A stretch of DNA of 37,685 nucleotides, taken from Methanobacteriota archaeon (lineage in GTDB: Archaea > Thermoplasmatota > Thermoplasmata > Methanomassiliicoccales > UBA472). The translations under genes and the position numbers were made by a program. The notes under the pieces are model-generated. The model was given only the letters and a program-made list of their open reading frames with translations. It had not been told where the DNA came from and searched no databases. Below are positions 25,968-34,618 of this stretch, piece after piece (the first letter of the stretch is position 1; each line of letters begins with the position of its first letter). The DNA is taken from assembly GCA_021372315.1 (NCBI GenBank), contig JAJFUT010000099.1, positions 1 to 37,685 of the forward strand. The letters run 5' to 3'.

Positions 25968-26831
25968 ATGGCATTGAAGATGGCCATCCCCAACAAGGGC
26001 AGACTGAACGAGAAGTCCGTTCAGATGCTGAACCAAGCCGGCCTGGAGTTCGATGACGCGGACGAGCGAAAGCTGTACGCGAACGTAAAGCGCAGGGACC
26101 TGTCCGTGATGTTCCTCCGCGCGAGCGACATCGTGAGGTTCGTGCATTCCGGAGCGGTGGACATGGGCATCACCGGAAAGGACCTCGTCCTCGAGCAGGA
26201 TGCGGACGTCAAGTTGCTGGACGAGCTGAACTTCGGACACTGCAGACTTTCCGTCGCGGCACCGGAGGGATCGGGCATCGACACCGTGGACGACGTGAAG
26301 GACGGCATGACGGTCGCCACCTCGTTCCCTTCGATGACGAAGAGGTACTTCGCCAAGCTCGGAAAGAAGGTCCAGATAGAGCAGATATCCGGGGCCGCGG
26401 AGATCACGCCGCACCTCGGGGTTGCGCAGATCATCGTCGACCTCGTCTCCAGCGGCTCGACATTGAAGATGAACAGGCTGAAGGAGATCGCGGTCATAGC
26501 GGAGTCCCAGGCGGTCGTCATCGCCAACAAGAAGGCCTACAAGGAACAGAAGGAGCAGATGGAGGAGATCGTCTCGGCCATCCGCAGCGTCCTGGACGCT
26601 GAGAACAAGAAATACCTCATGGCTGACGTCCCGACCTCGAAGCTGGACGACATCCGCAAGTTCTTCCCAGGGATCGCGGGCCCGACCGTCATGAACATCA
26701 TGGACCGGACGGACATCGTCGCCATCCACGTCGTCATCGACAAGGACAAGGTCTACGACGCCATCGTCAGGTTGAAGAAGATGGGGGCGACGGGCATTCT
26801 GATAACGCCCATCGACCGGATGGTCCCGTGA
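25968..26831 (+). CDS. hisG: ATP phosphoribosyltransferase, long form
   Basis: This 287-residue enzyme joins ATP and PRPP, the first step of histidine synthesis. Features: IPNKGRLNEKS at the N-terminus, DMGITGKDLVLE, the PRPP loop around DLVSSGSTLKMNRL, and a C-terminal regulatory domain (about 215-287, ending ATGILITPIDRM) typical of the long form that binds histidine without HisZ. A frame start at 25923 is too close to the TATA box; the ATG at 25968 gives family-like length. Confidence 0.94.
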   Translation: MALKMAIPNKGRLNEKSVQMLNQAGLEFDDADERKLYANVKRRDLSVMFLRASDIVRFVHSGAVDMGITGKDLVLEQDADVKLLDELNFGHCRLSVAAPEGSGIDTVDDVKDGMTVATSFPSMTKRYFAKLGKKVQIEQISGAAEITPHLGVAQIIVDLVSSGSTLKMNRLKEIAVIAESQAVVIANKKAYKEQKEQMEEIVSAIRSVLDAENKKYLMADVPTSKLDDIRKFFPGIAGPTVMNIMDRTDIVAIHVVIDKDKVYDAIVRLKKMGATGILITPIDRMVP

Positions 26832-26840
26832 GGTGCTGAG

Positions 26841-27902
26841 ATGAAACAGAGATGGCTAAGGTCCACGGTCAGGGACCTCCAGTTATACTACGTCCCCGAC
26901 ATCAGCAGCTCGCCCCTCCGCATGGACACGAACACCAACCCGCTCGGAGAGAATCCTTCCTGCCGCGAGGCACTGGAGGATTGCAAGACGATCGGCCTCG
27001 AGCAATACCCGTCGACCTACGGCGACGCGCTGAGGCGCGAGCTCGCCTCGCTCTACGGAGCGGACATGGACGAGATCGTCGTCGGTAACGGTTCGGACGA
27101 GATCCTAGATATCATTTTCAAGACGTTCATGGAGCCTGGCGGCAACGTCGTCATGGCCTATCCGTCGTACTCGCTGCACGGATGGTTCGGGCAGATCAAC
27201 GGCGGCGGATCGGTCCAGGTCGACCTCGAGGAAGGTTACCAACTGGATGTCGATGGGATGCTGAAGGCCAAGGGGGACCTCGTCATACTCTGCACGCCGA
27301 ACAACCCGACATCGAACACCTTCGCGAAGGAGGACGTCCTCAGGCTCGTCGAGGAGTCCGACCGTCCGGTCGTCGTCGACGAGGCCTACGGCGAGTTCGC
27401 CAGGCCCGGAAGCTCGTTCATTCCCCTGGTGGACAAGTATCCCAATCTCATAGTCACGAGAACGTTCTCGAAGGCCTACGCGCTGGCGGGATTGAGGGTC
27501 GGCTATTCGATAGCCAACAAGGACCTCACCCTGGCGATGCAGAAGGTCAAGGTGCCCTACTCGCTGAACAAGGTGAGCGAGCACGTGGCCGTCAAGGCGG
27601 TGCGGGACCAGGACTTCGTCCGCAGGACGGTCGATATCGTCAACGGCGAGAGGAAGAGGCTCGAGGACGGCCTGTCGGCACTGGGATTATACGTGTACCC
27701 GTCCGAGGCGAACTTCATCATGTTCAGGTGTCCGAAGGACTCGGCGGAGCTCGTCGGTCGCCTCGCCGCCAAGGGCGTCCTCATCAGGGACTTCGGCAAG
27801 AAGAGGCTCCTCGAGAACTGCGCGAGGACCACGATCGGCACCAGGGAGCAGAACGATCTCCTGCTCGACAGGATGGCCGAGGTGATCAGGGAATGGCGCT
27901 GA
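26841..27902 (+). CDS. hisC: Histidinol-phosphate aminotransferase
   Basis: This 353-residue fold type I PLP enzyme transaminates imidazole-acetol phosphate. Markers: RMDTNTNPLGENP, GNGSDEILD, TPNNPTSN, VVDEAYGEF, the PLP lysine in RTFSKAYALAGLRVGY, and NFIMFRCP near the end. Class I aminotransferases can be broad, but the his operon context fixes the role; it could also transaminate aromatic keto acids. Its end overlaps hisH by 10 nt. Confidence 0.94.
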   Translation: MKQRWLRSTVRDLQLYYVPDISSSPLRMDTNTNPLGENPSCREALEDCKTIGLEQYPSTYGDALRRELASLYGADMDEIVVGNGSDEILDIIFKTFMEPGGNVVMAYPSYSLHGWFGQINGGGSVQVDLEEGYQLDVDGMLKAKGDLVILCTPNNPTSNTFAKEDVLRLVEESDRPVVVDEAYGEFARPGSSFIPLVDKYPNLIVTRTFSKAYALAGLRVGYSIANKDLTLAMQKVKVPYSLNKVSEHVAVKAVRDQDFVRRTVDIVNGERKRLEDGLSALGLYVYPSEANFIMFRCPKDSAELVGRLAAKGVLIRDFGKKRLLENCARTTIGTREQNDLLLDRMAEVIREWR

Positions 27903-28492
27903 ACATAACGATGGCCGACTACGGCGTCGGCAACCTGCATTCCATACGCAAGGCGCTGGAGAACTGCGGAGCGAAGGTGCATGTCATAACCGACATGAAG
28001 GGACTGCTCGACGCGGAATGCATCGTGCTGCCTGGCGTGGGCGCCTTCGATAAGACGATGGAGAGGCTCCAGCCGTTCAGGGCGGACATCGTCAGGAAGC
28101 TGAACGGGGGCACGCCCTGCCTCGGCGTATGCATAGGCATGCAGATATTGTTCGACAAGAGCGAGGAGGGGGAGCAGCCAGGCCTCGGATACTACGGCGG
28201 AAATGTCGTGAAGCTGAAGGCGGACCGCGTCCCGCACATGGGATGGAACTCCGTCCAGAGCAGCGATCGCCTCTTCAGGGGCATCTCCTCGCCCTACTTC
28301 TATTTCGCGCACTCGTTCCACGGCAGCCCGAGAGAGGACGTCACCGTCGGGACGACCGAGTACTTCGGAAGGATCCCCACATTGTTCAGGAAGGGGAACA
28401 CCTACGGGACGCAGTTCCACCCGGAGAAATCATCCGCGTCAGGAAACATTTTCCTGAGCAACTTCGTCGATTTCGCGGAGGAGCAGCTATGA
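27893..28492 (+). CDS. hisH: Imidazole glycerol phosphate synthase, glutaminase subunit
   Basis: This 199-residue class I glutaminase gives ammonia to HisF. DYGVGNLHSI opens the protein; PGVGAF, the nucleophile in LGVCIGMQ and the TQFHPEKS histidine-glutamate pair complete the site. The start lies inside hisC, with a 10-nt overlap and CAGGGA just upstream. A longer frame beginning at 27182 runs through hisC out of frame and is not used. Confidence 0.95.
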   Translation: MALNITMADYGVGNLHSIRKALENCGAKVHVITDMKGLLDAECIVLPGVGAFDKTMERLQPFRADIVRKLNGGTPCLGVCIGMQILFDKSEEGEQPGLGYYGGNVVKLKADRVPHMGWNSVQSSDRLFRGISSPYFYFAHSFHGSPREDVTVGTTEYFGRIPTLFRKGNTYGTQFHPEKSSASGNIFLSNFVDFAEEQL

Positions 28493-29199
28493 TGATCATA
28501 CCGGCGATCGACATACTCGGGGGGCAGGTGGTCCAGCTCGTCGGCGGCGTTCCTGGCACCGAGCAGATCACGATCCCGGACCCGCTGACCTCGGCCAAGG
28601 GCTGGGAGTCGAAGGGGGCGCCGATGCTGCATGTCGTCGACCTTGACGCGGCGCTAGGCAGGGGAAGCAACGTCCAGACGATGAGGCGCATCGTCCAGCA
28701 AAGCAACGTACCAGTGCAGGTCGGCGGCGGCATACGCAGCGCCGAGGTGGCGCAGTACCTGCTCGACTGCGGCGCGGCGAGGGTGATCGTCGGCACGAAG
28801 GCGATCAAGGACAACGCTTGGCTCCGAGCCCTGGCATCGAAAAACCCGGGCAAGGTCGTCCTGGCGCTTGACGTCAAGGGAGGCAACGTCCAGTTGAAGG
28901 GCTGGCAGGAGTCGGCCCCGTTCACGCTGGCTCAGATGTTCGACTCGATAAGGGACGTTCCTTTGGCGGGCGTCCTGTACACCAACGTCGACGTCGAAGG
29001 ACAGTGCAAGGGCATCGACGCCAAGGCCGTCTCCTCTTTCGTCGAGGGATGCCCGCACAGGGTCATCGCTTCCGGCGGAGTGACGAGCCAGACGGACATC
29101 GACGTCCTCATGGAGCTCGGCGTTCCGGAGGCGGTCGTCGGGCTAGCCATTTATACCGGCAAATTGAATCCTGAACAGCTTTGGAGGAAAGACCTATGA
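28489..29199 (+). CDS. hisA: ProFAR isomerase (HisA)
   Basis: This 236-residue TIM barrel catalyses the Amadori isomerisation of ProFAR to PRFAR. The catalytic aspartates lie in IPAIDIL and VLALDVKGG, with phosphate-binding loops VGGGIRS and ASGGVTS. No TrpF gene is seen here, so a dual HisA/TrpF role cannot be judged. It overlaps hisH and hisB by ATGA on each side. Confidence 0.94.
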   Translation: MMIIPAIDILGGQVVQLVGGVPGTEQITIPDPLTSAKGWESKGAPMLHVVDLDAALGRGSNVQTMRRIVQQSNVPVQVGGGIRSAEVAQYLLDCGAARVIVGTKAIKDNAWLRALASKNPGKVVLALDVKGGNVQLKGWQESAPFTLAQMFDSIRDVPLAGVLYTNVDVEGQCKGIDAKAVSSFVEGCPHRVIASGGVTSQTDIDVLMELGVPEAVVGLAIYTGKLNPEQLWRKDL

Positions 29200-29750
29200 G
29201 CGTGAGGAAGGCGAACGTTGAGAGGAGGACGAAGGAGACCGAAGTAACGATCTCGGTCGACCTCGATGGGACAGGGAAGTACGATGTGGCGTGCGAGGAG
29301 CAGTTCCTCAGGCACATGCTCGAGACCTTCTCCAGATACTCATCCTTCGACCTCAAGGTCAAGGCGTCAGGCGACAACGTCCACCACTTGGTGGAGGACG
29401 CGGCCATCGTTCTCGGAAGCGCCGTGCGCGAGGCGATAGGCGAAGCGCCTATCGAAAGGATCGCGTCAGCGATCGTGCCGATGGACGATGCCCTGGTCGA
29501 GGTCACGATAGACGTGATAGACAGGCCGTACGCTGACATCGATTGTCCGGACGTCATATATCACCACTTCCTGAGGTCCTTCGCCATGTCGGCCGGGATC
29601 ACGCTCCACGTCATAGTCAAGAGGGGGTTCGACGAGCACCACATCGTCGAGGCTAGCGTCAAGGCGCTCGGAACGGCATTGAAGAAGGCCGTCGTCCCGA
29701 GGGCCGAGGTGCTCAGCACCAAGGCGAGGCCCAAGGTCAGGAGGGGCTAG
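29196..29750 (+). CDS. hisB: Imidazoleglycerol-phosphate dehydratase
   Basis: This 184-residue manganese enzyme dehydrates imidazoleglycerol phosphate. The paired histidine motifs are [10 protein letters not shown] and [13 protein letters not shown], with FLRHMLETF and [15 protein letters not shown]. The usual aspartate before HML (typically FDHML) is arginine here. The ATG at 29196 overlaps the hisA stop and has GGAGG upstream; a TTG at 29181 is less likely. It ends in TAG, one of only two TAG stops in the window, with an in-frame TGA two codons later. Confidence 0.93.
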   Translation: MSVRKANVERRTKETEVTISVDLDGTGKYDVACEEQFLRHMLETFSRYSSFDLKVKASGDNVHHLVEDAAIVLGSAVREAIGEAPIERIASAIVPMDDALVEVTIDVIDRPYADIDCPDVIYHHFLRSFAMSAGITLHVIVKRGFDEHHIVEASVKALGTALKKAVVPRAEVLSTKARPKVRRG

Positions 29751-29752
29751 GT

Positions 29753-30505
29753 CTGCTGACCAAGAGGATCATACCGTGTCTGGACGTCAAGGACGGAAAG
29801 GTCGTCAAGGGCATCAAGTTCCTGAACCTCCAGGATGTCGGCGACCCGCCTGTCATGGCCGCCGAATACGAAAAACAGGGAGCGGACGAGATCGTCTTCC
29901 TGGACATCTCAGCGTCCGTCGAGGGAAGGAAGACGATGCTCCAGGTGGTCGAGCGGACGGCCGAGAGCCTCTTCGTCCCGCTGACGGTCGGAGGCGGCAT
30001 CCGCAGCAAGGAGGACATGCGCGCGGCTCTCAACGCAGGAGCGGACAAGGTCTCGGTCAACACGATGGCCGTCCAGCACCCGAGCGTCATTTCAGAGTGC
30101 GCCAAGGACTTCGGCAGCCAGTGCGTCGTCTGCGCGATCGACGCCAAGCGCACGGGCGAGTCGTGGAAGGTCTACACCCACGGAGGTCGAAGGCCCACCG
30201 ACCTCGACGCGGTCAAGTGGGCCGTCCGGGCACAGGAGCTCGGGGCGGGTGAGATACTCCTCACCAGCATGGACGCCGACGGCATGAAGGACGGGTACGA
30301 CATAGAGCTGACGGCCGCCGTGGCCGAGGCCGTGACGATACCGGTCATAGCGTCAGGCGGATGCGGCAAGCTGGAGCACATCTACGAAGTGCTTACGAGG
30401 ACGAAGGCCGAGGCGGCGCTGGCGGCCTCGATATTCCATTACAGCGAGCTCAGCGTCGAGCAGTGCAAATCATATCTCAGGGAAAGGGGCGTGAAGGTCA
30501 GATGA
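29753..30505 (+). CDS. hisF: Imidazole glycerol phosphate synthase, cyclase subunit, CTG start
   Basis: This 250-residue TIM barrel makes imidazoleglycerol phosphate and AICAR with HisH. Catalytic aspartates lie in IIPCLDVK and CAIDAKR, with loops VGGGIRS and ASGGCG. No ATG, GTG or TTG is in frame between the hisB stop and the first strand. CTG at 29753 followed by codons for [11 protein letters not shown] reproduces the canonical HisF start [12 protein letters not shown], and AGGAGG (29739-29744) is 8 nt upstream. The first in-frame ATG (29855) would delete the first strand and catalytic aspartate. It overlaps hisIE by ATGA. Confidence 0.88.
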   Translation: MLTKRIIPCLDVKDGKVVKGIKFLNLQDVGDPPVMAAEYEKQGADEIVFLDISASVEGRKTMLQVVERTAESLFVPLTVGGGIRSKEDMRAALNAGADKVSVNTMAVQHPSVISECAKDFGSQCVVCAIDAKRTGESWKVYTHGGRRPTDLDAVKWAVRAQELGAGEILLTSMDADGMKDGYDIELTAAVAEAVTIPVIASGGCGKLEHIYEVLTRTKAEAALAASIFHYSELSVEQCKSYLRERGVKVR

Positions 30506-31104
30506 CTGAACTGAAGTTCAATTCGGACGGGCTCATCCCGGCGATCGTGCAGGACAGCGAAACGAACGAGGTCCTCATGATGGCGTACATGAACGCGGAG
30601 TCCTACAAGCTGACGCTGGAGACGGGGTTCACCCATTTCTATTCCCGTTCAAGGCAGAAGCTCTGGAAGAAGGGCGAGACGTCGGGCCATGTGCAGAAGG
30701 TCGTTTCGGTCCAGCTCGACTGCGACGCCGACACGCTGCTCATCAGGGTCAGGCAGGAGGGCGTAGCCTGTCACCTTCAGAGGATGTCCTGCTTCGACGA
30801 GGTCCTGTACGGGGACATCGAAGGGACGATGGCGATCGTCAACGAGCTTCAGCGCGTCATCAGGGACCGGAAGCTCAACCCGAAGGAGGGAAGCTACACC
30901 AACAAGCTCCTCTCTGACGAGGACAAGCGCCTCAAGAAGGTCATCGAGGAGGCCGGGGAGACGGCCCTCGCCTTCAAGGGGAACGACCGCAAGGCGATGG
31001 CCTGGGAGGTCGCGGACCTCATCTACCACCTGATGGTCGTGATGGAAGCTTCAAATATGGGTATGGAGGACGTATACCGCAAGCTATCGGAGAGGAGAAA
31101 ATGA
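30502..31104 (+). CDS. hisIE: Phosphoribosyl-AMP cyclohydrolase / phosphoribosyl-ATP pyrophosphatase fusion
   Basis: This 200-residue fusion carries steps two and three of histidine synthesis. HisI (about 1-110) has WKKGETSGH, the zinc and metal site DCDADT, and cysteines in [11 protein letters not shown] (usual ACHTG varied to ACHLQ). HisE (about 112-200) is an all-alpha NTP-pyrophosphohydrolase domain with [21 protein letters not shown] and [12 protein letters not shown]. The start overlaps hisF and the end overlaps the PHP gene, each as ATGA. Archaea often keep the two domains separate. Confidence 0.94.
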   Translation: MTELKFNSDGLIPAIVQDSETNEVLMMAYMNAESYKLTLETGFTHFYSRSRQKLWKKGETSGHVQKVVSVQLDCDADTLLIRVRQEGVACHLQRMSCFDEVLYGDIEGTMAIVNELQRVIRDRKLNPKEGSYTNKLLSDEDKRLKKVIEEAGETALAFKGNDRKAMAWEVADLIYHLMVVMEASNMGMEDVYRKLSERRK

Positions 31105-31757
31105 GGATAGATCTTCACACTCACACGCTTCTCAGCGACGGAGAACTGCTGCCGATGGAGCTGGCCAGGCGGGCCTTCGTCAAGGGGCACTCGGCCATCG
31201 CGTTCACGGACCACGTGGCGCTGTCAACGCTGGAACGCGTCCTGAAGGAGGCGAGGCTCGACATAGAGCTTGCCGAATCATGGGGCATGCAGGTATTGCT
31301 CGGCGTAGAGATAACGCACGTCCCGGCCGCGAAGATGGACCACGTCATCGCAGAGGCCAGGAGGAAGGGCGCCGAGATAGTGGTCGTCCACGGGGAGACC
31401 ATCAGCGAGCCGGTCGAGAAAGGGACGAACCTGGCGGCCGTGAGCAACCCCGAGGTCGACATACTCGCCCACCCGGGCTTCATCACCGAGGAGGAGGCCG
31501 AGCTGGCCAAGACCAACGGCGTCCACCTCGAGATCACATCGAGGGCGTCTCACTGCAAGACCAACGGACACGTCGCGCAGATCGCCCGCAAGGTCGGGGC
31601 CAGGATGGTCGTCAACACCGACGCACATTCGCCGTCTGACCTGATAGACACGCCTACTGCGTTCATGATCGCACAGGGAGCGGGCCTCGGCCGCAAGGAG
31701 GCGGAGGAGGCGGTCCTCGTCAACCCCGCAGCACTGGTCAAGAAGAGGAGAGGATGA
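31101..31757 (+). CDS. PHP-domain phosphoesterase, candidate histidinol-phosphatase
   Basis: This 218-residue PHP metallo-phosphoesterase has the four typical motifs: [20 protein letters not shown], the glutamate in LLGVEITH followed by VVVHGE and LAHPG, and NTDAHSP. Its ATGA-coupled position between hisIE and ask, and the lack of any other histidinol-phosphatase in the cluster, make removal of phosphate from histidinol phosphate the likely job. Other PHP proteins act on nucleotides or sugars, so the assignment is inferred from context. Confidence 0.8.
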   Translation: MRIDLHTHTLLSDGELLPMELARRAFVKGHSAIAFTDHVALSTLERVLKEARLDIELAESWGMQVLLGVEITHVPAAKMDHVIAEARRKGAEIVVVHGETISEPVEKGTNLAAVSNPEVDILAHPGFITEEEAELAKTNGVHLEITSRASHCKTNGHVAQIARKVGARMVVNTDAHSPSDLIDTPTAFMIAQGAGLGRKEAEEAVLVNPAALVKKRRG

Positions 31758-33124
31758 TGAGAGTACTGAAGTTCGGCGGAAGTTCGCTCAAGACGGCGCC
31801 GTCGATGCTAGATGTGGGCAACATCATAGCGGCCGACAGGGAGAGGAAGGTGGTCGTCGTCAGCGCGGTCTCGGGGGTCACTGAGTCGCTGCTCCAGTTC
31901 GTCGCACAGCCGAGGAAGGAGGAAGAGGTGAGGGCCTTCATCAAGAAGCTCCGGGACATGCACGTCCAACTGATGGAGGAGGCGATCAAGGACGAGGACA
32001 TCCTTAACGATGGCGTCGAGCGCATAGAGAGGAAGCTCGTGCGCCTCGAGAGGATGCTCTACGGCATCAGCTATCTCGAGGAGGTCACGCCGAAGACGAA
32101 GGACTTCGTCCAATGCTACGGCGAGAGGCTGAGCGTCATACTCGTCGCGGCGATGCTGAAGGACATGGGCGTCAAGGCCGTCCCCTGCGACGCGGACGAA
32201 CTGGGCATAATGACCGACGGCGTGTTCGGCTCGGCCACGGCCGACCTGGACGCGACGAGGTGGAGCCTGGTCCCGAAGATACAGGAGATGTTCTACAACG
32301 GGCAGACCCCGATCGTGACCGGGTTCTTCGGGGTCGGTCCCGACGGCGCGGTCACCGTCTTCGGGAGGAACGGTTCGGACTATTCGGCCGCGGCGATCGC
32401 CAACGCCCTCGACGCGGAAGTGCTGGAGATCTGGAAGGACGTCGACGGCTTCATGAGCGTCGACCCGAAGATAGTCCCGCAGGCCGTTCCGATCAGACTG
32501 CTCTCGTATGACGAGGCCGCCGAGCTGGCCTACTTCGGGGCGAAGATACTTCATCCGATGACCGTCGAGCCGGCGAGGGCGAAGAACATCGCCATCAGGG
32601 TGAAGAACGTGTTCAACCCGGACGCGGAAGGGACGCTCATCCAGCAGAAGAGCGACGAGAACCTGGAATGCATAAAGAGCATCTCCTGCATGAGGAACCT
32701 GGCGATCGTCAAGGTGTTCGGGGAGGGCGCGGGCTACAGGACCGGCGTGATGTCCGTCATATCGCAGAAGCTCAGCGACTCGGACGTGAACATCTACTCT
32801 GCCGTCACATCACAGACGTGCATAGCGCTGCTGATCGACAGGAAGGACCTCTCGCTCGCGAAGAAGATCCTCTCGGACATCAGGGAGGGATTCATCTCGA
32901 AGATCGAGACGAACGACGACCTTGCGCTCATATGCATAGTCGGGGAGGGGCTGGGCTTCAGCAAGGGCATCGCGAGCCGCGTCTTCAACGCCGTCGCGAA
33001 GGAAGGGGCGAGCATCGGACTGATCTCGGCCGGAGCATCGATGGTGGCATACCACTTCACGGTGGACAAGAAGGACCTGGACAAGGTGACCAGGGCGGTC
33101 CATGAAGAGTTCTTCGGGTGCTGA
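31754..33124 (+). CDS. lysC: Aspartate kinase
   Basis: This 456-residue amino-acid kinase phosphorylates aspartate. KFGGSSLKTA opens the catalytic domain (about 1-290), with YGERLSV, VFGRNGSDYSAAAIA and WKDVDGFMSVDP; two ACT repeats (about 305-456) follow and should bind a feedback effector such as lysine or threonine. Two ATGs (31754 and 31757) are possible. It is the step before asd yet sits in the his operon, so aspartate semialdehyde supply is split across two adjacent operons. Confidence 0.93.
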   Translation: MMRVLKFGGSSLKTAPSMLDVGNIIAADRERKVVVVSAVSGVTESLLQFVAQPRKEEEVRAFIKKLRDMHVQLMEEAIKDEDILNDGVERIERKLVRLERMLYGISYLEEVTPKTKDFVQCYGERLSVILVAAMLKDMGVKAVPCDADELGIMTDGVFGSATADLDATRWSLVPKIQEMFYNGQTPIVTGFFGVGPDGAVTVFGRNGSDYSAAAIANALDAEVLEIWKDVDGFMSVDPKIVPQAVPIRLLSYDEAAELAYFGAKILHPMTVEPARAKNIAIRVKNVFNPDAEGTLIQQKSDENLECIKSISCMRNLAIVKVFGEGAGYRTGVMSVISQKLSDSDVNIYSAVTSQTCIALLIDRKDLSLAKKILSDIREGFISKIETNDDLALICIVGEGLGFSKGIASRVFNAVAKEGASIGLISAGASMVAYHFTVDKKDLDKVTRAVHEEFFGC

Positions 33125-33125
33125 G

Positions 33126-33977
33126 ATGAGCGAAAGGACCAAGGTCGCGTTCCAAGGGGTGCACGGCGCATACAGCGAGGACGCCATACACAGGTACTTC
33201 AACGACGGTCAGGAGACCATCCCCTGTGCGGAGTTCGTCGATCTTTTCCACGCCGTCGACAAGGGGCTCGCCTCTCACGGGGTCCTGCCGGTCGAGAACT
33301 CCATAGAAGGCTCGGTGACGGTCGCGAACGACCTGCTCCTAGAGAGCGACCTGACCGTCGTCGGCGAGGTGCTCGTCTGGGTCCGCCATTGCCTCATCGG
33401 GCATCCGAGGTCGTCCTTGAACGACATAAGGAGGGTCTATAGCCATCCCCAGGCGCTCGGGCAGTGCAGCAAGTTCCTTTCGAAGCATCCCGAATGGGAG
33501 AAGATCCCTTCCTTCGACACGGCCGGCAGCGTCAGGATGATCGCGGAGCGCGGACTGGCCGATGAAGCGGCGATCGCCTCCGAGAGGGCTGCGAAGTTCT
33601 ATGGCATGAAGGTGATGAAGGAGGACGTCCAGAACTATCATAGGAACGTGACGAGGTTCTTCGTCCTGGAGAAGAACCCTCCGACGAACCTTCCGGGGGA
33701 CAAGACCTCGCTGGCGTTCACCACCAAGAACGTTCCGGGGGCCTTGTACAAATGCATCGGGGCGTTCGCCGAGCACGGCGTGAACATCACGAAGCTCGAG
33801 TCGAGGCCAAGGAGGGAGAGGACCTGGGAATACGTGTTCTACGTCGATATCGACGGCCACATCTCCGACGCCAAGGTCAAGGAGGCGCTGATCGACCTCA
33901 TGAGGAAGGCCTCCTTCGTCAAGATATTCGGCTCGTACATGAAGGCGGCGCCCTTGGAAGGTCTGGATGGACTGTGA
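33126..33977 (+). CDS. pheA: Prephenate dehydratase with ACT domain
   Basis: This 283-residue enzyme decarboxylates and dehydrates prephenate to phenylpyruvate. The catalytic part (about 1-185) has VAFQGVHGAYSEDA, LPVENSIEGSV and NVTRFFVLE with the conserved TRF. The ACT domain (about 198-275) contains NVPGALYKCIGAF and KLESRP, the phenylalanine-binding signature. No chorismate mutase is fused; that activity is on tyrA. The ATG at 33126 follows the aspartate kinase stop by 1 nt with GGTG upstream; an ATG at 33102 inside the kinase is less likely. Last gene of the 21-gene run. Confidence 0.94.
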   Translation: MSERTKVAFQGVHGAYSEDAIHRYFNDGQETIPCAEFVDLFHAVDKGLASHGVLPVENSIEGSVTVANDLLLESDLTVVGEVLVWVRHCLIGHPRSSLNDIRRVYSHPQALGQCSKFLSKHPEWEKIPSFDTAGSVRMIAERGLADEAAIASERAAKFYGMKVMKEDVQNYHRNVTRFFVLEKNPPTNLPGDKTSLAFTTKNVPGALYKCIGAFAEHGVNITKLESRPRRERTWEYVFYVDIDGHISDAKVKEALIDLMRKASFVKIFGSYMKAAPLEGLDGL

Positions 33978-33986
33978 AAATAAATT

Positions 33987-34020
33987 GGACCCGGTCGGTC
34001 CCGACGGCCCGGTCCTTTCG
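33987..34020 (+). terminator. Hairpin terminator after pheA
   Basis: 33987-34015 folds into a GC-rich hairpin of about ten pairs with one mismatch (GGACC pairs with GGTCC at the ends), followed by a short TTTC. It begins 9 nt after the pheA stop and also faces the 3' end of the minus-strand block beyond, so it may serve both strands. Confidence 0.4.
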
Positions 34021-34039
34021 GTCTGTTCCCTATCTCGTA

Positions 34040-34219
34040 TCAGATGGGGCCTGTCCATCGGTCCCAGTTCTCGTGCCGGCTCGACATATGCTCCTTTGTG
34101 AACCGATGGAAGCGCTTGCAGTACCTGTCATCGCTCTGGGCGGATGATAGGCGGCAATTGCATCTTCCGGATCGTTTCCTCGCCCTAGAAAGAATTGTGC
34201 GCTGTCCTTTTTGCCCGCG
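34040..34219 (-). other. Protein-like frame without a standard start codon
   Basis: This 59-codon frame, ending at TGA 34042-34040, immediately follows the TAA of the amber-containing frame and is in the same frame. The translation has a clustered cysteine pattern (GRCNCRLSS, then DRYCKRFHRF) and ends HENWDRWTGPI. About 31 of its last 40 codons end in G or C. There is no ATG, GTG or TTG before the internal ATG in EHMSS. It may be a gene fragment, a non-standard-start small gene, or chance. Family not recognised. Confidence 0.25.
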
Positions 34220-34618
34220 TTACGCATCGATCTTGTCCTCGATGACATCGGATATGTCCGCGAGCGTGTTCGGCCTGCTCACCCCGCCGAACGCGTAACA
34301 GCAGCGATCGGTCCCGCACATGCAGTGCTGCAGGGCGTTCGCCGCGATCGTCTATTTCCGAAGGTGGTCTGGCCTCGATTCGTCGATGCAGGGCACGAAC
34401 AGCATGTCTAGCTCATACTGGTGCAGTATCGATCGGACCCTGTTGAAGCTCTTCTTGCCGCGCCTCACGCCCTTCGCTCCGGAGCGTATCAGCTCCGACT
34501 CGAAGCACCTGAGCGCCCTGAGAGACCCCTCCGAGTTCGATCTGCCAATATTGACGAGGCACGTCCGATCTTCAGGATCCCCGTCGTGGCCGTATCCGGT
34601 CAGGAAGACCACCTTCAC
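34220..34618 (-). CDS. Uncharacterised 132-codon frame with one in-frame TAG
   Basis: From GTG 34618 the frame runs 88 codons (starting VKVVFLTGYGHDGD) to TAG at 34354-34352, then continues 43 codons to TAA at 34222-34220. By hand count 69 of 88 codons before and 38 of 43 after the TAG end in G or C, and the codon choice (AGG, GAG, AAG, GTC) matches neighbouring genes. So both parts look coding. The part after TAG is cysteine-rich (HCMCGTDRCC) and ends with a helical DVIEDKIDA. TAG could insert pyrrolysine, or could be an ordinary stop or inactivating mutation. The GTG start overlaps the TGA of the frame upstream as GTGA. I recognise no family. Confidence 0.5.

Noticed and set aside
29855-30505. 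hisF starting at the first in-frame ATG
   Set aside because: This would remove the first beta strand and the catalytic aspartate in IIPCLDVK, while the upstream codons match the canonical HisF N-terminus.
34044-34298. 84-codon plus-strand frame opposite the amber-containing ORF
   Set aside because: Its codon use (CGG, CGT, CAA, TTG, CTT) is unlike genes in this window, and the minus strand has stronger third-position bias. A 222-codon plus frame at 34320-34988 was rejected likewise.
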